A DNA stretch of 64,000 bases from Cordia subcordata (Eukaryota > Streptophyta > Magnoliopsida > Boraginales > Cordiaceae). The notes below the pieces were generated by a model. That model saw only the letters and a program-made list of their open reading frames with translations, ran no database searches and was not told the DNA's origin. Within the stretch, counting starts at the first letter, position 1. The number at the start of each line of letters is the position of its first letter. Location: contig JAPTOF010000020.1 of NCBI GenBank assembly GCA_028554755.1, positions 6,887,001 to 6,951,000 of the forward strand, read 5' to 3'. This document shows positions 1-15,255 of this stretch, piece by piece. The position numbers and the translations under genes were made by a program.

Positions 1-4351
<4,351 letters not shown>

Positions 4352-5308
4352 ATTTCGAAATCAACGACATATGGTAAAACTATGGCGATGGGGTAACAGT
4401 CCTAGCTAGAGTTGGACTATGAGTTGATAATTCTTGTATTCAGTTTTGCCGTTCTGTTTCATGTTGTAAAATAAATATGTGCTAAACTCGAATTTCAGTT
4501 TTTCCCATAGGCCAACACTCTCAACACATCGCTCATGGGATTTACGTTGATAATCATTTATGTGTTCTGTAGTTCGATTAAAGTTGTCATTAAGTTCGAG
4601 TGGGAGTTCAGTTTTGTTCTTAGAAGCATATACCAGCACTCTCTCTGTGTGCGCGTTGCGCACCCGTGATCAGACTGTTACAAGTTAAAAAAAAAATTGC
4701 CACATTGTTTCAGTGTACCATACGAATGGTAGAGAGAGAACCACTTCCTATTTCATCAGCAGAAATGGTTGGATTTGACCATTTTCCTATTCCATGATCT
4801 CTGAAATTCATGACAAATTATAAGATACCCTGTTCTTATTTGGATATAGTACCGGCCATTCTAAGGGCTGTTGGCTTTTTTTTTGGCCCCCTCTCATTTA
4901 TCTTGATCTATACAAGGCGAGGTTGGAGTCACGACGGTCTGAATCCAGCAATCGTTCTTTCATACGCTGACTGTCGGCTACTTAATGTTATCCTTCCCTT
5001 TACCTGGCTCGATATTGGCTATTCCAAGGGTAAAACCACAGGCTGTGGGCTATTACTCATTTAATGTTCTCCAAAAGCATTGATATTACAATTCTCTGTG
5101 AAGCATCTAATTCATCGTCTAAAGAAAGTAAGAATTGGAGCCAGCAGGGTTTGTGTCCAGCATTGTCTTCTTTTCTTGCAGAAGCATTAATCTTTTATTA
5201 GAAGTTTGGTGGAGTTATGGTGAATGAGGCTGTCAATCATTTACAAGCCTTGTATTCCGGAGAATAAATGTTGTGTCAGAGAGGTTAAAAGGCTTGACCA
5301 ACTCACTG
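4352..5308. other. Downstream flank of TADA, no gene seen
   Basis: Holds the presumed 3' UTR of TADA and unique spacer. An 84-codon open frame at 4810-5064 has no recognisable domain and no neighbouring exon that continues it, so I do not call it a gene. At 5309 the sequence enters the left copy of the segmental duplication. Confidence 0.6.
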
Positions 5309-6016
5309 GTCAGCTTTTATTCGATTAAGACTCTTTAACAAGAGACCATGTGTTAGAAATTATTAGCAACTCTTTCTGGGTAGATTGGCCTAGAATCAAC
5401 CGTCTGGTTATACAATTTTAAACATACCCCTGCGCCAATGTGCCTGAGAAACTTTGCACATATGATGATTCAGACTTGGATCCTGTTGTAACATAATGAA
5501 AGAAATCTAATAGTAGAAAACCGGTGAGACAATTATAATGAAATGATTTGAATAAGTTACTATTGTTGAATTTTTCTCGTAATGTTGTGCGTTATGAAAC
5601 CAAAATATTCATCCTGTCTCAAAATTTGTTCTGGCAATGTGTAGTACAGCGAGCTACCACATTAAACTTTCTTTGACTACCTGAACTCAGAAGGGACCAA
5701 AACTTTAATCATGCATGAGAGAAACAATGTAAACTGCCCAACCAAGAATCATCAATTTCATTAGACTTAAAGCCTTGAGATGATTAAAACAGCAACATAT
5801 CACCAAAAATACTTTTCCAAGTACAGTACAGCAATTAAATTATAATGGGCATGTTATGATCCTGTGATCTAAAAAGTCCAGCAATTAATATTTCAAATTG
5901 ACAACCAGACTCGCCAAATCAATATAGGGGCCATATTATTCATATGAGGACCTATTTTCCTCTTTAGATCAATCACCAAACAGAATTGATTTCTCAAATT
6001 TGTTAACCCTTGGCTG

Positions 6017-6028
6017 TATATATAAAAG
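6017..6028 (+). promoter_or_regulatory. TATA box of the proline-rich gene, copy 1
   Basis: TATATATAAAAG lies 36 bases before the ATG at 6064, with a CAATCACC element about 45 bases further up that is conserved in copy 2 (as CCAATCACC). The spacing implies a 5' UTR of only about 10-20 bases. A longer frame could begin at a TTG at 6010, but it would translate the TATA box, so the ATG at 6064 is preferred. Confidence 0.75.
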
Positions 6029-6063
6029 CACCACTTCTTTCAACCAGGACCATATCTAGAAAA

Positions 6064-7835
6064 ATGGCTACTAACATTTGGGTTCAGCTTTCAGCTTGCT
6101 TCTGCATTTTGCTAGTCATTGCTGATGCACAAGTTCCAGCAGCTTCTCCTTCCAATACGGAAACAACACCTCCACCTTCAACTCCTACAACACAATTACC
6201 TGCACATGCAGCAAGTTCTTCAACGAGTCCATTATCATCACCAACACCAAAAGTTTCAACAACGCCTTCCCCTTCAACTACAAAAATACAACCACCTGCA
6301 TATGCAACAACTCCATCAACAAGTCCAATATTATCACCATCACCAAAAGTGCCAGCAGCACCTTCGCCTTCAACTATAGCAATACAACCACCCACAAGTA
6401 CAACAACTCCTTCGACAAGTCCAACATCATCACCAGGACCAAAAGCTTCAATAACAACTCCACCTTCAATTGTAATAACACAGCCACCCACAAATGTAGC
6501 AACTCCTTCAACAACTCCAATATTATCTCCTGCACCAAAAGTTTCAACGACACCTCCACCTTCAACTCTTGTAACACAACCGCCCGCACATGGAGCAACT
6601 CCTTCAACAACTCCAATGTCATCTCTAGCACCAAAAGTTTCAACAACACCTCCACCTTCAATAGTAACACAGCCACCCGCACATGCAACGACTCCAATAT
6701 CATCTCCATCACCGAAAGTTTCAATAGTACTTCCTCCTTCAACTGTAGTGACACAACCACCCGTATATGCAACAACTCCTTCAACTACTCCAACATCATC
6801 TCCAACACCAAAAATTTCAACAACACCTCCACCTTCAACCGTAGAAACACCACCTACACGAATAGTATCTCCTTCAACAAGTCCAATATCATCACCAATA
6901 CCAAAAGTTTCACCATCATCGAGCCCAATCCTTCCACCGTCTCAAATTCCATCACCACAACCTCTACGGAGTTCGCCCATTTCAAGTCCATCTCGGTCTC
7001 CATCACTACCAGTCACCTCGCCATTAGCACCAAAAGTTTCACCATCTTCGAGTCCAACCCTTGCACCACCTCAAATTGCTCCACCACAACCTCCACGAAG
7101 TTCACCTCTTTTAAGTCCGTCTCAACCTCCGTCACTGCCATCATCACCAGTCACCTCACCACTAACATCGCCACCGGTTATAGCTCCACCACAACAATCC
7201 CTTGCACCAATACAAAAGCCACCAGTACTATCTCCTACACTAAAGGCACCTACACCAGCACCAGTATCCATAAAAGAGGTGCCAGTACCAGCACCAGTGC
7301 CACCACCAAAGATATCACCATCACCGTCACCAACACCTACCATTGAGTCGCCAGCCCCGACACCCACCATGGGGTCTTCAGCCCCGACACCTACCGTTGA
7401 GTCACCAGCCCCAACACCTACCATTGAACCACTAACTCCTGCACCATCACCAATATTAGTACCCTCACCTGCACCTGCACCTGCACCTGCACCCAGTCGT
7501 CCTAAAAGGCGTGCTCCAACACCAGCACCAACACCAACTTCGTTAAGCCCTCCAGCGCCAGTTGAAGATTCTATGGATGAAACACCAGCACCAGCACCAA
7601 CTCTAGTTTTGGTAATTTTTTACTAACTTAATTTTTTGACTATTTCTACCATGAAAAGTACTATAGTGCCCATCTCAGTTGAAACCTTACTTCTTTCATT
7701 TGGTAACAGAATCAAGGAGTATCTATTCTGCGCCAAGGAGGAATTTCTAGAATGTGGCTAACTGTTGCATTGGCTATGGTTGTTTTGATGGCTACAATGG
7801 ACTTCAAATCTTACACGATTTATGCAACAAATTAA
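6064..7835 (+). CDS. Secreted Pro-rich, arabinogalactan-like protein with C-terminal hydrophobic exon (copy 1, intact)
   Basis: Two exons, 6064-7611 and 7710-7835, joined in phase 0 by a 98-base GT-AG intron, give 557 residues. The signal peptide runs from residue 1 to about 22 (hydrophobic ACFCILLVIADA, likely cleavage before Gln23). Next come about eight copies of a ~32-residue repeat built on SPxPKVSTTPPPST and TQPP. Then there is a Ser-Pro and Ala-Pro/Thr-Pro-rich part with a short basic patch (RPKRR), and an acidic stretch (VEDSMDE). The SP, TP and AP dipeptides are typical sites of hydroxyproline O-glycosylation in arabinogalactan proteins, so a cell-wall or plasma-membrane role is inferred. 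Exon 2 encodes 41 residues with a hydrophobic segment (WLTVALAMVVLMATM) and a 12-residue polar tail. This could be a membrane anchor or an unusual GPI signal. Exon 2 is supported by its conserved frame in the second copy. No enzymatic domain; no family name assigned with certainty. Confidence 0.8.
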
Positions 7836-9120
7836 CTTATTTGGAATCGTGTGAAAAGAAATTTTTTGATACACTGATGAATAACGCATGAATTCATGGC
7901 TAGAGTTAAAGGAATGCTTGCCGGCTTGCACTGGATCATCAGGGTGCGATTGTGTGTAATTAATTATAAAGAATCATTTCTTTCCCCACAGGTGTATTTC
8001 CATTATAAGCATCATAATTCTTTCTTTCCAAAAAATAAGATATTATCTCAATAGCAGAATCAATATTGAATCTGCATTGATCTTCATCTAAAAGTTGTAC
8101 TCATCTGTGATGTAATTTGTGGACCAATTTTTGATACTTGTGAGAGCTTGAACACTGATAAGAAGGTTGTTGGCTACAAGAATAAGAAATTTATTAATCT
8201 TTATCCTTTGAAGTTAGACGATAAGCTACAAGACTGCATTACAAAACATTCTAACAGGTCATATCACACTGATCGCCTCTAGTTGGCACCACAAAAAAAG
8301 ATTTAAAGTGTAACGTGGATTAGCAAACAACATCACATAAGAAAGAAAAACTAGGATGCTGCAATTGAATTTGCATAGGCTCCAGAAGTGAAGACCAAAA
8401 AAGGAAAGGAAAGTGTTCTGCTTTAGATTGGTAAATATCAAAGTGACATCCGAAGATAATAATATGGTTAAGGGACTGCATATTTGAGGAATGATTATCC
8501 AATTAAGCAGATGAAGAGCTGGTTCGATTCACTACCCAGACAAGAGATGCATCATTGCCCATTATCTACAATAGAGCCTAAGCACTTCGTAAACTTGTGG
8601 AACCTACTACATTTTCATTATTTATTTATTTTAGTTGTTTCCCTTTGAGAGGATCCCTTATGTAAGGAGCGCTATCACTAAACTATACCCTTTTGTCAAA
8701 TTTCACGTACATTTGCAAGAAGAAGTTTTACACGGCATCCATGTATGAAAATGAAAGAAAAATAGAACCCTCATCAACAAGAGAAAATGGAGGATCAACA
8801 GCAAATACTTAAAATATTACATTGGCTCTAAAAAGATTCTTGGCCCATGAGAAATTCTCAACCTACAAAATATAATCCAAAAAAAACAATTATAGAGCAC
8901 TTAATTCTTTCCTTCTCATAAGGACTATATGCAGCTAAACACATCAACCTAAAGTGAATTTATACATAAATAAATGAATACATATGTTAAAAGATTCCTT
9001 TTTTCCCCTCATAATGCTTTAATTATCATATTATACTTCAATACATTGATCTAAAGTGAATTTAGATAGGACTAAATGAATATGTATGATTAATATATTT
9101 ATAAAGCTTGTAAAGATTTA

Positions 9121-9248
9121 GAGGGTGTTTGGTTTTTGCTTATTTTAGGTGCTTAATGCTTACAAGCACTTAAGAAAAAGTATTATCTCACGTGCTTTTT
9201 ACTATTTAAATACATATAAGAACCAAATAAATGAAGCCAAACACCCTC
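9121..9248. mobile_element. Small MITE-like element with GAGGGTGTTTGG ends
   Basis: About 128 bp. GAGGGTGTTTGG at the left and CCAAACACCCTC at the right are perfect inverted ends, with further pairing inward (GCTTATTT against AAATAAATG). TTAGA before it and TCTTA after it hint at a short target duplication. It is non-coding and belongs to the same end-type as the elements at 12063, 27374 and 27488. Confidence 0.75.
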
Positions 9249-9435
9249 TTAATACTTTTTTACCCTTCCTTATAAGGATAAGCAGTTAATTCCATCACAC
9301 TATAATGAAAAATCAATAAAAAAAATAAACTGGAAAAGAAAATTAACGCGTGTGTAAGTGAAAGATGGCCTGGATGACTTGATGTTTGGGGCTTAGAGAA
9401 GAGAAACAACGAAAGGTGGTGTTGCTGCAACTTGT

Positions 9436-11517
9436 TGCAACATCTATGGCTTTTTTTTGGGTATTTCTGTGGTGTGCGAGGGCTTCAGCGAGGGGATCCT
9501 ATCTCACTTTACCTGTTTGTCATTGGAATGCAAGTATTGACTGGTATTTTAAATAAGATTGCGGAGAAGAAGGGTTTTAAGTACCACCCCAAGTGCTCTA
9601 GAATAAAACTTAATCATCTGTTCTTTGCGGATGATATTTTAATCTTCTCAGAAGCGAATATTGAGTCAATTCAACTCATCAATAAGGGGTTGATTCTATT
9701 TGGGCAGCTTTTAGGGTTGGAAGTTAGTAGGACTAAAAGCAAACTGTTCATCGCAGGTTGTGAAAGTGGCATGAAACATCAAATTTTGGATGTCTTGGAT
9801 TTTCAACTTGGTTCTCTATCGGTTAGATACCTGGTTGTCCCTCTAGCAACTAAGCGTATACAAAAGGATGATTGTAAGAAACTTGTAGAAAGAATTAGTC
9901 AAAGGATTTGAAGGGTGGGCTCTCAAATGGTTGTCATTTGCAAGTAGGAGGCAGTTGATTAACTCGGTTCTAAATAACATTTGTGCCTATTGGGCTCGAA
10001 TGTTTGTGCTTCCTAAGGGAGTGGTAAGTTGTGTGGAGAGGAAATTGGCCTTTTTTTTGTGGGCAGGCAAAGAACGTAGCAGAAGGAAGGTGAAGGTGGC
10101 TTGGGAGAGTGTTTGTAAGCCTCTTGATCTTTGTGGGGGGGGGGGGTTGAGTATTAAACACATTGGGGATCTTAATTTAGTAGGAGGTTGTAAGAAGCTT
10201 CAGAAAATCCATGCTCGAGAGCCTTCAAATTGGGTGGAGTGGGTATATGCATATCACCGTCGTGATAGAAGCTTATGGACTGTCAACTCTTCTAGATATG
10301 CAGCATGGTATTGGAGGAGACTTTTGGAGATTCGTCCTCTGTTCCAGAAGTATTTTGCTTATAAGATTGGTAACGGGGTAAATACTTTGTTTTGGATTGA
10401 TAATTTGTATCCATTGGGCAACCTCCTGAATTACTTTGGGATTGCAGTTGTGAGAGGGGATGGGTTTGATGAAAAAGGTTTGGTGATTTTACTGAAATTG
10501 GTGGGTGGAGGTGGCTAGGTAACTCGAGCATTATTGGTACTATAGTAGATAACCCTGGAAGGCATAACACCACGAGAGCATAGAGGGGATAGCGTGATTT
10601 GGATTGCAAGTAAGAATGGTTATTTTACCACTCGATTGGCATGGGGGTTTTGTAGGACAAAACATGATAGAATTAATTGGGATGAGGTAATATGGTTTAA
10701 AGACCATGTGTCTAAGCATGGGTTCTGTGCGTGGTTGGCTTGGCTTGGCTTGGCTTGATCGATTGCCTACTAATAGTGTGTTTGGAATGATCTTATTTTA
10801 AGATGCTTATCCTATTGAAATTTGGAGATATCTTATAAGATTTAAGATATCTTATCATATGTACCATGCATTGTAAAAAATAAGATAGGAATGATTGCTT
10901 ATTTCTTATAAGATAAAAAGTATGGTTTTGTTTTAAATTTTCATAGAATGTATGATAAAAGTTCTTAAATCTTATAAGATGTACCCTCATTTCAATAGAA
11001 TAAGTATATTAAAATAAGACTATAACAAACAGAACACAAGGATGGGATGCTCTCGTGGGGGTTGAATGTTGATCCTAATTGTGTTTCTTGACGTTGCCGC
11101 AGTTATTCTTTGAGTTTAGTTTTTCACGGAGGCTTTGGGTGCCTTGGCTAGAAATTATCAGTAGTTTGGTGGGACTTAGCAGGCAGAATACATTGCACGC
11201 GACCATTCTTCGCTTTTTCTTTTGAGGGTTAGTGTTTTATTTATGGAAGGAGAGGAATTTCAGGGTGCACCAGGTAGCTGCAAAGGCTGAGGAGAGCATT
11301 TTTGGGAAAATTTTTTTTGTAATTAGGAATAAAATATGCAAGGTGAAGAAGTTTAGAAACAACATGGTGAATAGAATACTTTGTAGGAATTGGGGTATTG
11401 ATGCAGAGGTTTTGATTTAGACTTGAGTACTATACTGGTGAGAGCACCTACGTTGTAATTATATTAATATATGTTTGATTAATAAAAGCTGCTTACTTAG
11501 TCAAAAAAAAAAAAAAA
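9436..11517 (+). mobile_element. 5'-truncated LINE (L1-type non-LTR retrotransposon), decayed
   Basis: The sequence enters in the middle of a reverse transcriptase: a QRGDPIS motif near 9485, then the catalytic FFADDILIFSEA block near 9625, then the thumb region (ASRRQLINSVL near 9935). A zf-RVT domain follows, with WIDNLYPLG near 10395 and WGLNVDPNCVSC near 11060. The open frames shift at about 9910 and 10515. Another element interrupts the zf-RVT domain (10777-11038). The element ends in an A-run at 11503-11516, as expected of target-primed insertion. No endonuclease or ORF1 is present, so it was truncated at insertion or later. It cannot be active. It lies in the copy-1 spacer and is absent from the copy-2 spacer, so it probably arrived after the duplication. 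Confidence 0.88.
10777..11038. mobile_element. MITE-like element inserted in the LINE zf-RVT domain
   Basis: About 262 bp, bounded by TGTGTTTGGAATGATCTTAT on the left and an inverted relative (TTAAAATAAGACTATAACAA onward) on the right. It contains several copies of ATCTTATAAGAT-like palindromic phrases. It splits the LINE coding sequence between the codons for RLPT and DGMLSWGLNVD, so the LINE is the older of the two. A larger relative lies at 31122-31728. Confidence 0.75.
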
Positions 11518-12062
11518 TTGATATCATTCAAAGGAAATTTACGATGTGTCCATGACCAAATACCAATTGAGAAAAATTATATTCTTTATTTTTTTCAAAT
11601 ACAAGGTTAAGATTTGTTCGAGCATATTTGTCTTTTATGAATAAAATAAGCAACTTATAATAAGAATATTCCAAACACAACATAAGTATGAACATATTAG
11701 TTTATTCTAGTTATTCAACACCTTTTTGAGTTACATGTTAAATTAGAGGAAAATATTTTGACAATAACTATTTGAAAAATATTATGTTAAGCTTTTTTCT
11801 AGGAAGGGTTTCTTAAAAGAAGATTAGTCGTGGAGACTCCGGATTTCTGGCAAAATCTGAAACTCGTACGTTTTTTGTGAAGTCAGAATGTGTAACCCAT
11901 GTGCAATTATGTAATAAACAATTGTTAAATTTTAAAAAGGCCGTTTAGGAAAAAAAAAAAAATTTGACGGTTCGAACGTCACTGTTAAAAGTGACGAGCT
12001 AGCCTTTGATATTGGAATAGAGACAATTCCGTGGTGAGGGAATGTCACAGCAAGGTGACTTA
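11518..12062. other. Spacer between LINE and palindrome, nothing recognised
   Basis: AT-rich, no open frame of note, no repeat partner recognised elsewhere in the window. Confidence 0.5.
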
Positions 12063-12971
12063 GAGGGTGTTTGAATTGACTTATAAAAAAATTACTTAAA
12101 ACATTTATAATTTTAAGTGATTTTTTTTATTATCAACTTTAAGTAGTTACGTGTTTGAATAAAAGTCATAATTATAAAAATAAGTATTTACATGTTTGAT
12201 TAAAGTGGGATGAAAAGTAAGTTATATCGTTAAAATAACTATTAAGGACATTAAAATATAATTTAAAAAGGTAAGTATAAGATAAAAGAGAAAAGATATT
12301 TTAGTAATAAAAATAAAAAGGTAAAGATAAGATAGTAAATGATTTGGTCAAACTTACTTTTTTTTTAACGTGCTTTAAGCCATAAAAAACAAAAGCTGGG
12401 GTTGGGGAGCTTTTTATTTTCTACTTAAAGCTACTTAAAAAAGGCACATTTTTAATTAAAACAAACACTTCTATTAGCTTAAATTAGGTTTAAGCAGGTT
12501 TGACCTGGTGTTTGGTTTGACTTTTTTTCTGGTCAAACTTGCTTAAAGCCTAATTTAAGCTAATAGAAGTGTTTGTTTTAATTAAAAATGTGCCTTTTTT
12601 AAGTAGCTTTAAGTAGAAAATAAAAAGCTCCCCAACCCCAACTTTTGCTTTTTATGACTTTAAGCACGTTGAAAAAAAGCAAGTTTGACCAAATCATTTA
12701 CTATCTTATCCTTACCCTTTTTTTTTATTACTAAAATATCTTCACTCTTTTATCTTATACTTACCTTTTAAATTATATTTTAATGTCCTTAATAGTTATT
12801 TTAACTATATAGTTTACTTTTCAGCCACTTTAATCAAACATGTAAATACTTATTTTTATAACTACAACTTTTATTCAAACACGTAACCACTTAAAGTTGA
12901 CAATAAAAAAAAGTCACTTAAAGCTAGAAGTGCTTTAAGTAGCTTTTTTATAAGCCAATCCAAACACTCTC
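12063..12971. repeat. 909-bp near-perfect palindrome (fold-back element)
   Basis: Two arms of about 445 bases face each other around a loop of roughly 20 bases near 12510-12530. Matching landmarks are GGGGTTGGGGAGCTTTTTAT (about 12399) with its reverse complement near 12622, and GAGGGTGTTTGAATTG at the left end with CAATCCAAACACTCTC at the right. CTTAGA flanks both sides and may be the target duplication. It is non-coding. A single-arm relative lies at 42640-43492. A transcript through it would form a very long hairpin. Confidence 0.9.
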
Positions 12972-13225
12972 TTAGAGTCTTGAGTCGCTTTTGCAGGCTG
13001 TATTGGTGAAGTCGTGAGTTTGCTAATTTGCTTTATTTTCTTGCTTTTATGTTAATATTTGATTCTTACTTAAATTATTTTATTCTCTTGATGTATTATG
13101 TCATAGATTATTTAAATAAATGAAAAGAAAAAATATTTTTAAAAAATTTGTTATTAGTTGATTCTATACTTTAGAACACTATTATTTCATTATTCTGTCT
13201 TAATAAAGGAAAATATTTTGATAGC

Positions 13226-14402
13226 TTTGGGGAATTTTAAGGGAGAATGTCATTTTCCCCCATGAGTTTTAACATAAATTTCACACTCCCACATGAAGTT
13301 ATAGTTTTACCCATTCTTCCCCAGAATATTAAATCTTGTCAATCAATGCCTTATCTCTAATTATTCTTTTATTTTTGATTTTATGTTTTTAAATGTTAGC
13401 ACATTATAAAAAGTTATGCTTGGAGGTAAATTCAATTCGAGATATACATGTGTGTGTGTGTGCATATATATAAAAGAAGAAGGTTCTTTTTAAAATTTTC
13501 TCAAATTTGTAAATAATACAAATTTTGTATAATAAAATATTTTCATTTTTTTATTTTTTAAATTATTAATTAGATACAAAAAAAAAAAAAAGTCAAGGCA
13601 ATGAGTAATGGTGCTTCTTCTGAAAATTTTTTGGTGGTGTAAAGCATTGTGTGCCTATATATTAAGGATTATAGTTTTTAATTTAACAATGAAAGAGTGA
13701 ATCCCGTTTCTCCCATGAGTTTTATTCTAAATTATGAAGTTTTAGTTTTATTTATATTCCTCCATGAAATTATATTTATCAAACAAAGTCTTATATTAAT
13801 GGCTTTTTTTATCTTTTTTATTTTTATAACAAAAATAAAAAAATAATTACAAAAAATTTAATTAATCATTCAATAAATGACTCTATAATAAAACAAAGAA
13901 TCGCAAAAAAATAATTTCAACATAAGAATAAGAAGATAAAAAGCTACTAATTTTACAAAAATCACCTTATACATACTATTAGAGAAAAATTAAATTTATT
14001 TAAAAAATAATTTTTTTCTAATATATATATATTTCAAATTGAAGCATCTTTCTTCCTATCCTAGTGCGTTATCTTTTTAGATCCAACTAACCATTTACAA
14101 AAATAAAAAAATAAAAATAGTTTATTATAGAAATTTGCCATATTATAAAATTGAGAAAAAATTTAAACAGAAGTTTCTTCTTATATTATCAAAACATTTT
14201 TCAGCTCAAGGTGTAACTTTTTTTATAATGAAGCCAACATTTAAAAACATAAAACAAGAAATAAAAAAAAATATATAGATAAGCCATTGTTTGGTGAGAC
14301 TTGATACCATAGGGGAAAATGGGTAAAAGTATAACTTCATGGGAGAGTTTCAAATTTATACTAAAACTTATGAGGAAAAATGGCATTCTTCCAAATTTTA
14401 AC
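13226..14402. repeat. Fold-back element with ~200-bp inverted arms
   Basis: The arm at 13226-13435 is matched in reverse complement by 14200-14402. Shared phrases are CCCCCATGAGTTTTA against its counterpart TAAAACTTATGAGG, CATGAAGTTATA against TATAACTTCATG, and TTTTAAATGTT against AACATTTAAAA. A third, partial direct copy of the left arm occurs near 13690-13840. The interior is AT-rich and non-coding. A 77-codon open frame on the minus strand (14201-14434) falls inside the right arm and is not a gene. Confidence 0.8.
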
Positions 14403-14767
14403 CATGCCATGTGTAGTGTAAGATGTCTAAGCACCGTCGCAATTTATATCATACTCCTTTACTATTATACTCTCTTGGTCCCTCACTTTTGTTCACAATA
14501 TTAATACTGTTTGTTCAGAATATTAATACTGTCTAGGTCTATATGCTTGAATATGTTTTTATTTTCATGTGTATGCAAGAGTGGTGAACGAATATATATT
14601 AAGCGGTGAACCGAATAAATCGTAAAAAAGTTGTAAACAATTTAATTGATATATTTGTTCATAATTTTGATAGTATTTATTCATAAATTTTATGGTCTTT
14701 ATTCACTAAAGGTGTATAGGGTTTAGTGGGTACACAATTCTTAAGGTGCATGATATAACTTCCCAAG

Positions 14768-15213
14768 CCCTGTTTAGCAACAACAAAAAATAGTTTTCAA
14801 GTAACTTTTAGTGTTTTAATTCAGTCAAAATAGTATCCTGTTCAGCAATAATGTTTTAAATACTATTTAGTATTTTAACCAAGTCAAAACACTATTTTGT
14901 CCATTTTTTGTTGTTAAGTAAAACCATGTTTTAAGTGGTCTTTGTATTTGGAATAGTGTTTGAAGTAGTGCTTCTGCAACGTCAATAATATTCACATTTC
15001 ATAATAGGATTTAGGGCCTATTTGACGTAATTAACAGATTAGGTAGCGGATAGCTATTTAGGTAGCAGGTAGCTGTTTTATTTTAACAGTTAGGGGATAT
15101 TCATTTCATTAGGGGGATTGTTTTAGATGTGTTCCATAAAATTAGTTTTTGGATTAGCTGGTGAATGGAAAATGACAAAGAAAGACATTGGTATCACATT
15201 ATTATTGTTATGA

Positions 15214-15255
<42 letters not shown>

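Larger units (their letters stand above)
5309..9075. repeat. Tandem segmental duplication, left copy (proline-rich gene part)
   Basis: This stretch is a close, collinear match to 21133-26195, covering promoter, gene and more than 1.2 kb of 3' flank. Shared landmarks include CTGGTCAGCTTTTATTCGAT (5309 and 21133) and ACAAGAGACCATGTGTT in the upstream part, and GTGTGTAATTAATTATAAAG in the 3' flank. The match fades near 9070/26195. The 3' flank (7836-9120) has no open gene. It contains a tRNA-like TATAGTTTAGTGATAG phrase (minus strand, near 8675) that is also present in the other copy, so it predates the duplication. Confidence 0.9.

Noticed and set aside
4810..5064. 84-codon open frame downstream of TADA
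   Set aside because: No domain, no flanking exon, no conserved feature visible. Chance open frame in the 3' flank.
6010..6063. Upstream TTG start extending the proline-rich protein by 18 residues (and 21 residues at 21830)
   Set aside because: The extension would translate the TATA box, and the signal peptide begins properly at the ATG at 6064/21893.
6084..6491. Long minus-strand open frames rich in Gly/Val opposite the proline-rich gene (also 7122-7424, 21913-22821, 23270-23674, 24211-24639)
   Set aside because: They are complements of the CCA/ACA/TCA codon pattern on the plus strand. They lack start context and splice support and break where the plus-strand repeat shifts.
8640..8700. tRNA gene on the minus strand (TATAGTTTAGTGATAG phrase; also 25770-25810)
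   Set aside because: Only an A-box-like part is present. No B box, acceptor stem or anticodon arm could be assembled.
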